Position numbers and translations under genes: made by a program
Notes under the pieces: generated by a model
The model's database searches: none
The model's input: only the letters and a program-made list of their open reading frames with translations
Told to the model about the DNA's origin: nothing
Assembly (NCBI RefSeq): GCF_002127325.2
Contig: NC_035437.2
Span: 156,213,880-156,277,879 of the forward strand
DNA from: Helianthus annuus
Taxonomy: Eukaryota; Streptophyta; Magnoliopsida; Asterales; Asteraceae
Reading direction: 5' to 3'
DNA length: 64,000 nucleotides
Shown here: positions 58,396 to 64,000 of the stretch, one piece after another
Layout: the number at the start of each line of letters is the position of its first letter
How positions within the stretch are numbered: the stretch's first letter is position 1

Positions 58396-61300
58396 TTAAA
58401 GATGGCATACCCATAATATGGAAGAAAGATAGTGATGGTCTTCCACAAATATTTGAAGATTCTTCATCTTCATCAAGAAATCTATCGCTTCTTCATCAAA
58501 CTCCACCAAATAACCCAACCTGATTAGTTCAGAAAGTTGTGGCACAACCTCTTCATTCTCCCACAACACCCCTTCAGCTATCACTTCACCAAAATGACAA
58601 GCATGTTCTATTATACTCTTCACACCACCACCTTCTTCCCTCTTCTGCATAAACAGTTTGGAGTTTTGTTTGTCCCAACGAATCATCCTCTTACCTTCAA
58701 CGGTCACAACATCTCCACATGATAAAGATAGACTATACTTCACTACCATTGGCTCAACCGTCTCAAAAGCTTCAAGTCCCAACATACGGCTAACGGCTTC
58801 ATGTCTTCTTTCAGTCTCAAGGTTAAGATTTGGATCAGCTAGAAAGCCCAAAATCAGTTTGACCAATCCTTTTTTCATAAACTTTTCTTTTGAACAAACG
58901 GGCTCCAGTTTCACTTGATCAACATCGGATAAGTTCTTCTGTGCTGATTCTGATATGGTATGCACACCAAGTTTTTTGTAGATATCCACAAGCTTGGTTC
59001 GGGTTAGAGTTTTAGAGCTTTGTTGAGGATACCAAACAAATATGGGACGAGAACAACTTTGAAAGAGGTCCGTTAGAAAAAGATCATCACCTATGAAAAC
59101 GTCACGCTTGTCCGACAGAAAAATACCATCAGAAGTAGGAGATGATACAGGGAGTTTTGATAAGCTTTTGTTGAATTTGTTGAATGTTTCCTCAGTCCCG
59201 GGATTCAATTTTTTAACCACAAACTCCCAAAAAGCGCAACATTCAGTATGCGTTATCTGATTTCCTGAAGCTTCCCATTTCTTCCATAGATTGCAGTAGT
59301 CATCAACAGACGGATGGACCTTCACATTGAAAATGCCAGCAAAAAATCCAAGAATGTTCGTATCATACTTGAATTGGTCCAACACATATAAAAGACCACC
59401 AAACAGATTGTTTTTGTCATGAAGAACACAATCTTGAGGTGATACCCACTCTCCGTTATCAGTTCCTCTTGGTAGCCATATTTTTTTGTCGTCGCCATCA
59501 GCAGGCTCCCATTTGGAATGAGACAGATATTTGTAGAAACGATTGATTCTTTCAAAATTGGATTGAGAGTCAAGGTAACTAGCAATCACCTGGGATCCGT
59601 TGTTAATATCGGTTATCACTCCTAAATGATTGAGCTCCTTTCTGTAGGATTCAATCGGAGATCCATAAAACTGTTCATCAATGAACGGACCATCATCACG
59701 TTTCAAGAAAGCATTCCAGTCGGAATAGAAAAGCAAACACTCGTTTGGGCGTTTGTATCCATAATGGGTTTTTAACCAGTTCTTCTGGGACAGTTTATCA
59801 AGAAACTTATCAGGAATCTCTAATGCCATTTCTTTAAGTCTCTTGACAGAATCTAGCAATGCATAAATGCTAGCAGGAGTAATGCTACTTGAACACTCAG
59901 GTAAGTAAAGTCCAGCAGCCACAAACTTGGCACCATCTTTAAATTCTGTAGTTACACCCAACAGTTTAAGCTCCGCTTTATATTCATGGATCCCATTGCC
60001 GTAAAAATTAGAACTGTCATCAATGAAAGGAAGGATGGTTATGGGAGTAATTGATTCCCACTCTGCACCAAAAAGAATGCACTCTTTTGGTGATTTGTAG
60101 TCACCAAGTTTAGTTTTTAGCCATTTCTCTTCCCGTATGCATTTCTTGAGTTCTTCTGGAAACTTCAAATCTATCTTTTTCAGCTTTCTGTAGCATTCCA
60201 AAAACAAAAAAACATTTTCTTTTCTGATGGATGACGCTGAAGCCTGTTGCTTAAAAATGCGAGTAAATTCTTTCGCAGCATCTTCAAAATCAACCATAAC
60301 ACCGATTTTCTTTAGCTCTTTCTCCATTGAAAAGATTGAGCGTCCATAGAAGTTTGCATCAAGAATAGGGAACGTCCCAAAGACCCGTAAAAGACAGCCC
60401 CACTCAGTTTCTGAGGTTACCAAAAAGCATTCAGATGGACATCTGTAGCCCAAGTTTGTCTTAACACATTTCTTGTTTTTAGCCGCTTGCACCAGTTTAT
60501 CCGATGATCTTAATTTCTCTATGCACCTTAACAGCAGTAACATGGCTTCAGATGACAAAGAAGTCAACGTAGACGAGGACTTGAGGTTGTCCGACACAAG
60601 CTGGTAACAACTCTCGTCAAACTTTACTACCACGCCCAGCAGTTCTAATTCTTTCTTAAAAGAAAGTACCTCTTCTCCGTAGTAATCTTTATCGATGAAT
60701 GGAATGTTGCTTAGTTGGGAAGCAGCTTTCCATTCATAACTCCACAAAACAGAGTTGTTTGGGGTCATGTCTCCTTGGGAAGTTCTAACCCAGTTTCCTT
60801 GCTTGATTTTGTTAACAAGTTCCGTACTAGGGATATAATACGATCCCAAATACCGAATGAATTTCAGCATCGAAGCAACATTGTCTCTGGTAAGTTCCGA
60901 AGAAGCCGCAAGGGACATGAGACGCTCACCGATGAATTCACAAGCTTCTTTATTCTCAAAACGCACACCGACTGTTTTTAACTCCTCTTTGTATTTGTTA
61001 ATCTCGGCGCCATAGAATCTTACATCTACCAACGGGATATCAACAAGAACTGATCCGTTCTGTAGAATACTCCCGCTAGATGATTCAAGCATGAATGACT
61101 CTGAAGGCCGCCTGTAGCTAGGAGAACCACTTAAAGAGACTTTTAGCCAAGAGCCTTCTCTAATAGATAACCAAAACCTTCTCGGTAGAGAAACTCCCTT
61201 TATCCTCAAATTATAAAGCCATTGTAGTAGCAAGAATGTATTTGTTTTGGTCAAAGGAGAAGACAGAGTAGGAACCGCAGCATCCGGGGGAGACAGATCA

Positions 61301-63161
61301 GGAACATCAGAAGCTTCAACGTAAGTTTTCATAAATGAAATAAGGTCTTCACCGGATGTATAATTACCAAAATATCTCATAGACCGGGTGTAATCTTCTC
61401 CTAGCTCAACATAACTTTGTTGCCTCCAAGGATTAGAACCAATCAGCTCTACCCACCTACTTCCATTAGCAGGTACAAGTACACCTTGTCTGCTTACAAT
61501 TACTTGCCCATAGTTATCAACAATCGGCATTTTACGACACATATCTTGAACTTCACTCCCCCACAAGTCGGTCTTTTTTAAGGAGTGATAGAGAAAATGT
61601 GCATAAGTAACAGCAAGCTTGCGGTCGTATTTGAGTGAAGGAATCAGCTCATTAGCATATCCACTAACACTGACAAATTTTACATTCACCTCCTCCATAA
61701 GCCATTTTTTTAAAGTATGCTTCTTCGAGCATGATGCTATAGCTTCTTGTGTGGCGGCAGGCAGAAAGAATTTACCATTAGAACAGTGAAACTCTGTGTT
61801 CCAGTTAATCAACCAAGAAATGTAATAAGATTCAGCAGCAAGTAGCTTGTTTGAACAAGCATTGATTTTGAACAAGTTCACTTTCCCATCCATCCCGACA
61901 TATTTTATGAACGGTATGTTCTTGATGTTGGTCATGCAAAACGAGGACCCCCAATTTTCTGCTACGAACACCAAAAGCTGCATATAAACTTCCTCCGATA
62001 CGCCCATTACAAGATTGGAACCAGCAATGCATTTGGCATACCATTCATTATCAACCGCTCGAATTTCCAAGAACTCTAGAATGGAATTGTACTCCTCTTG
62101 GTCAAAAGAAGAAGCAAGAAGATAGGCTCCATGAGATGAAATATTCGAGAAACTAACACCTTGGCTTCTTGCATGGTTTAATATGCTCCAAAAGACAGGC
62201 TCCAGCCTACCGACTTCATTGGGTTTACGAAATAACTTTTGCTCCGTGTATGACTCACACGGAACAATAGTCTCGTTCATAAGTTTGGCCTTAATTGCAT
62301 CCCGAACATGATTCAGTTTTGCGTGAGAGGATTCTTTGACAGGTAAGAACCTAAATTGATTAGGAAGACTAGAAATAGGAGCAGTTTCGGAAGACTTGAT
62401 CAACGAGGTAAATGAATTCAAAAAGGCAACAGGCACACAATCAAGAATTCCCTCATTCCATTTGTTATCCCAGAGAATATTTTCCCTTGATGAAGCTAAG
62501 AGAAAATCGGCTTGGATTATGAATGGAAAATTTGTAACCGTCTCGGTTGGTAAAAAGGAATAGATGCCCGGCATGCTTGCACCTCGATTGAGTCTTTTCC
62601 CATTTGGGAAAGCCAATGTAATCACCCACTCCTCGACTTCTGATCGAACATCGACTTTGTTCTCTTTCTTAACGGGAAACCTTTGTTTCCACATGTAGTA
62701 GCCGCATTCTGTGTCATCTTGATTGCCAGAAACATCGGCAGTAAGATGAAGCGTGTATGATTCGGCATCCATGCTCTTCAAAGTCACAAAATTTTTCTCA
62801 CTTGAGATTGATATTGCACTCACAGTGTTTAGCTTGGGATCGTCATTGTCTTCCCTGACTGAAAGCCGCTTTATCTTTGAAAGAAATAACAGCACTTCAG
62901 GGTGGATACTCGAGAGCTGATCCTTCACTGGCTTGACCTTCTCTGCCTTTAATGGTAACACCAGGGTGGTTGTTGGTAGAGCAGTAGACGAACCATATAC
63001 GCTTTGAATGTCAGATAGAGTTGGATCCTCCTCGACCCATTCAGGAACAATATAACCAACATTACACTGTTGGCATGGTTTTTCGTTAAACCTTATCTTG
63101 TAGCCGTTACTGAAGATGTAAGGCTGAGATGTTATCAGAAAAACACTTTTGAATCCAATTC
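58396..63161 (-). CDS. Sacsin/NO VEIN-like GHKL-ATPase-domain protein, copy B (exon 3; exons 1-2 beyond window)
   Basis: An uninterrupted ~1588-codon exon starting after TTTTTTTAG at 63161 with GIGFKSVFLITSQPYIFSNG, the GHKL G-box segment. Exon 2, with the N-box and IGEK, must lie just past 64000 because the end of the window matches the last bases of intron 2 in copy A. After the ATPase-fold region come five clear repeats of about 110 residues, beginning near 61160, 60800, 60475, 60125 and 59785 (W.KT...P.EC.LF...W, PFID..FYG, EL..LGV), and a weaker sixth near 59490. There is no frameshift or insertion, in contrast to copy A. Sacsin-like repeats with an HSP90-type ATPase suggest a chaperone-like or nucleic-acid-associated role; the cellular function of this branch is not known. 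The true 3' end may splice near 58410-58430 to a two-codon last exon. Confidence 0.88.
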
Positions 63162-64000
63162 CTAAAAAAAAGTAGACAATGTATGAATATCAGTACTAAA
63201 TGATATGCATAAATTAATAAAGATATAGTAGAAAATATATACAATGTATCAGAAAAAGTACCAATGAGATGTGCATTTTATAACAATACAAAATGGTAGA
63301 AAATATGTTCCTCTTTGAAGAAGTGACTGTAGAACTATTTAAAACTACTTGAAAAAAAAAAAGATAAGGGGCCTAAAATTCCCAAATACTATATATAGTA
63401 AATTTATTGATAAAAGCTTGTTATGGACTTTTGGTTTAAATCTGAGTGTTTTTAATTTACTTTTCAGGCTGTTTCTTGATCAAATTCAAGACAGTTAGAT
63501 CAGTTTTGAAGTGTGTTTTTGCTTTTTTATTTTTTTTATTTTTATTATTATTATTATTTTTTTTTTTTTGAATTATGTGTGTCCAGAATGTGTTTATGAA
63601 CACTATTTATTTTTATATGACTGCTTTAAAACTACAGCTTTATTTGATTCATGCACCTTATTTGACAGATTAATTTAATCTTAAAAAAATGCAATTTAGC
63701 TCATTCAGATTATCCCTAACCAACATTCAGTTTGGTTATCAAGTGGTTTAAACACACAAAGAGATTATATGTATTTCCAACTAAAACAAAATTTTATCAC
63801 GGTCCAAGCGAGAATCTATTTCTTTTTGTAGATTCTGATATACTTTTTGTCAACACGTTATAAAAAATTTAACTAAAATAATGCAGTCACATATTAAAAA
63901 AGACAGTAAACAATCAACAATCACAAATACAAGCTTTTCAGCATAACATAAAATTTGGATACGAAATAATGAGTAAGCGATAAATAAAAAAAAAAAGACA
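63162..64000 (-). other. Intron 2 of gene B (incomplete)
   Basis: 63850-64000 aligns with 33600-33785 of copy A ('cacaaatacaagc..ttcagcataacataaa'). The intron is longer than in A owing to extra sequence at about 63310-63790 (poly-T rich), and lacks the hAT MITE. Confidence 0.65.

Overview
The window is TE-dense plant nuclear DNA. GT-AG introns, FAR1/MULE and Ulp1 transposon genes, Ty3/gypsy and Ty1/copia chromoviral-type elements, hAT and Harbinger-like MITEs and a sacsin/NO VEIN-like gene pair indicate a eudicot. The LTR families look Asteraceae-like to me, but that is recollection, not a search. No prokaryotic or organellar features were seen.

Layout. 1-756: 3' part of an LTR. 757-2161: decayed repeats. 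2162-14442: one 12.3-kb Mutator-like element of the Ulp1-carrying (Kaonashi-like) class, with a FAR1/MULE/SWIM transposase on + and a roughly 20-exon Ulp1-type protease gene on -. 14457-17074: two non-autonomous TIR elements, all separated by (TA)n tracts. 17527-20946: a 3.4-kb non-autonomous LTR element with TSD CAACT. 21664-24116: a solo LTR with TSD TTATG. 24.7-25.5 kb: LINE and copia scraps. 26.5-35.0 kb (-): NO VEIN/sacsin-like gene copy A, split by a very young 1.7-kb LTR element (TSD CAGGA, LTRs identical as read), carrying an intronic hAT MITE and one frameshift. 35.6-37.2 kb: 5'-truncated LINE with poly(A). 37585-39229: hAT element with a second hAT nested inside. 41619-51110: a 9.5-kb LTR element (TSD CAAAG) into which a gypsy element is nested and partly deleted. 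51.5-55.1 kb: stop-riddled copia element. 55.3-58.0 kb: three MITE-like elements, one of them a near-perfect foldback. 58.4-63.2 kb (-): gene copy B, whose long exon is intact; the window ends just before its exon 2.

How it fits together. The only host genes recognised are the tandem paralogues A and B, which share coding sequence and 3' flank. B looks functional and A looks like a young pseudogene. Everything else is mobile DNA. The most unusual signal is in the 12.3-kb MULE. Eleven exact copies of the near-palindrome TAACACATGTTA/TAACATGTGTTA, plus variants, lie almost only in introns of both of its genes and usually within about 35 nt of the 5' splice site. The protease gene is also built from symmetric phase-1 exons, two of which are duplicated at exactly equal length (168/168 and 213/213 nt).
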